A stretch of 64,000 nt of DNA from Tyto alba (lineage: Eukaryota > Chordata > Aves > Strigiformes > Tytonidae): NCBI RefSeq assembly GCF_018691265.1, contig NW_024881279.1, positions 9,712,243-9,776,242 of the forward strand, in the 5' to 3' direction. The translations under genes were made by a program, and so were the position numbers. This document shows, piece by piece, positions 62,696-64,000 of the stretch. Within the stretch, counting starts at the first letter, position 1. Each line of letters opens with the position of its first letter. Below the pieces are notes generated by a model that saw only the letters and a list, made by a program, of their open reading frames with translations, was not told where the DNA came from and searched no databases.

Positions 62696-64000
62696 GGGTT
62701 TGGAATTTGGACATCCTACTATTGGACATCCACCTTGAAGTGTAGATGCAAGTAGTGTTATAGTGTATGTTACATCAGCACCACATAGAAAGCTCAAATC
62801 ATGGCCAGTTTTCACTGAATGGTCCCTGCTTTTTTATGTTCAGGATTGCAGTATTTTTTGCCACTTCATTGTGTAAAAACCTTGTGTTGTGGATGTTAGC
62901 TGCAGGGAAGAAAGAATTGTCTGTCTTGTGTCTGTGCGTACTGTTCAGCGCAGGCAAAATGTCTTGTGTGTTTCATTTTGAAAGCTTGAAATTAAATGGA
63001 TCAGCCAGCCACAAAACCCATCGGTGTAAATCAACAGGACTTCAGCAGAATTATGCCAATTTACACCACGTCAAGAAAGTAGCACAGGATAATGCAGTAA
63101 TTCTCATTACTACAACTGCACACTGCTAGAAGCAACACAAATTGTTTTAAAGAGGTCTTATGGTTTGTTACTAGTAGATTATGTTTAATTAAATAAAAGT
63201 ACATGTTAGCTTTGGCTTATTATGCACTTGTATAGAAGGTAAAAAATAAATTGTCCTCGTGAGATGAACCAGTACTTTCTTTGTGAGGCATAAAGGGAAG
63301 TGACAAGCCTATAAGTAAGTGAAAATTGAGAGGTCAAGTGTTTTCTAGGAAACTCTACACATACATGATTTAACTTGTAGAGTGTTCTTGATTTCAGGGC
63401 ACAGTGCCTTTGCTGCCTGAATCACACATACTGTCAAAAAGTCCCAGTGTTTTTTGACTTTTGGTAGCATATCGGCAGAAATAATGTTGGATTGTTGATC
63501 GTGAATCACTGAGTATCTGCTCTGCAAAGGTCACATCAGTAATTTAGGAGCACAAATGAGGTTGTATCTAATTCCTAGCCTACTACAGACAAACTTGTTC
63601 TATTTTTGCAGAAAAGCGTACAAAGAAACTAATTTTTCATCACGAACAAAAATAGTAACTGCCTTTGGAAATAAAGTTATTAATGGTCCTCATAGTTATG
63701 TATCAGCTACTGGTAGTCCCTGTCTTGCCTAGCAAGACTTGGACATTAGAGTATCTTATGTCCGTAATAAATGATCAGATTAGTATTATGATCAGCATTA
63801 AATGATCACATGTGAGTAATAAACTCTGTAGGACTCCTCTCCCCTCCATGCAGTTCTGCTTGACCAATGGTGGCACTTGCGTTATTTGGAATGACCTTGG
63901 TTGTGAGGTATTTTCAAGTGCTGAGAGTTTGCTGCAGAAAAGCTAAATAAGCCCAATTAATATGACCGTAGCAACAAAGATGAGCATGGGGAACATGTGG
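62696..64000 (+). other. Probable intron; no gene seen
   Basis: AT-rich non-coding DNA to the right edge. It includes the short inverted repeat at 63023-63067. A 120-codon frame at 62767-63129 runs through that repeat and has no recognised domain. No exon of the presumed + strand gene could be identified before the window ends. Confidence 0.5.
63023..63067. repeat. Short inverted repeat with GGTGTAAAT/ATTTACACC ends
   Basis: Perfect 9-base arms, GGTGTAAAT (63023-63031) and ATTTACACC (63059-63067), flank a 27-base interior containing CAGGACTTCAGCAGAATTATG. The arrangement recalls an old interspersed amniote repeat that carries GTGTAAAT...TTTACACC with a conserved CACTGAAGTCAATGGA-like centre. 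That assignment is from memory and tentative. Confidence 0.5.

Noticed and set aside
1..64000. CRISPR arrays, operons, tRNA or rRNA genes, phage or integron systems
   Set aside because: None is visible. The sequence is vertebrate (CR1 elements, CpG depletion outside one island, long intronic T runs), so prokaryotic feature types do not apply.

Overview
This window looks like bird nuclear DNA. The main evidence is two sense-strand copies of the 3' end of CR1, the dominant avian LINE, at 43555-43802 and 49970-50216. Two much older, decayed CR1-clade LINE fragments lie in antisense at 17701-18820 and 62385-62695. Base composition is AT-rich throughout except for one classic CpG island. I find no complete protein-coding gene, tRNA, rRNA, CRISPR array or prokaryotic feature. 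The open frames that exist are short, or are artefacts of low-complexity and GC-rich DNA.

Layout. 1-6517 is non-coding flank with poly-T/poly-A runs. 6518-6760 is a purine-rich tract next to a promoter-type CpG island (about 6765-7850). Inside the island, a GC-box cluster (6811-6840) precedes a probable 5' non-coding first exon on the + strand. That exon ends at a good splice donor (exon end 7035, CCG/GTGAGT) and has a single ATG, which opens a three-codon uORF (Met-Ile-Ser-stop, 6994-7005).

From 7036 to the right edge (57 kb) the sequence is best read as a long first intron of that + strand gene, or intron plus intergenic DNA. I cannot name the gene because no recognisable coding exon is present. 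The intron holds simple repeats, CR1 relics, a diverged tandem duplication (53475-53644) and many long homopolymers that are mostly T on the sense strand.

Most interesting leads, all needing transcript data: a near-ideal recursive-splicing (ratchet) site at 28349/28350; a 24-nt candidate microexon at 59512-59535; candidate exons at 51139-51221 and 48110-48199 with one open frame each; a second small CpG cluster followed by a donor (37988-38216), possibly an alternative promoter and first exon; the minimal uORF; and the triplex-prone purine tract and G-rich non-template strand flanking the promoter. Splice-like pairs also turn up by chance (I found one upstream of the promoter with stops in all frames), so these are hypotheses.
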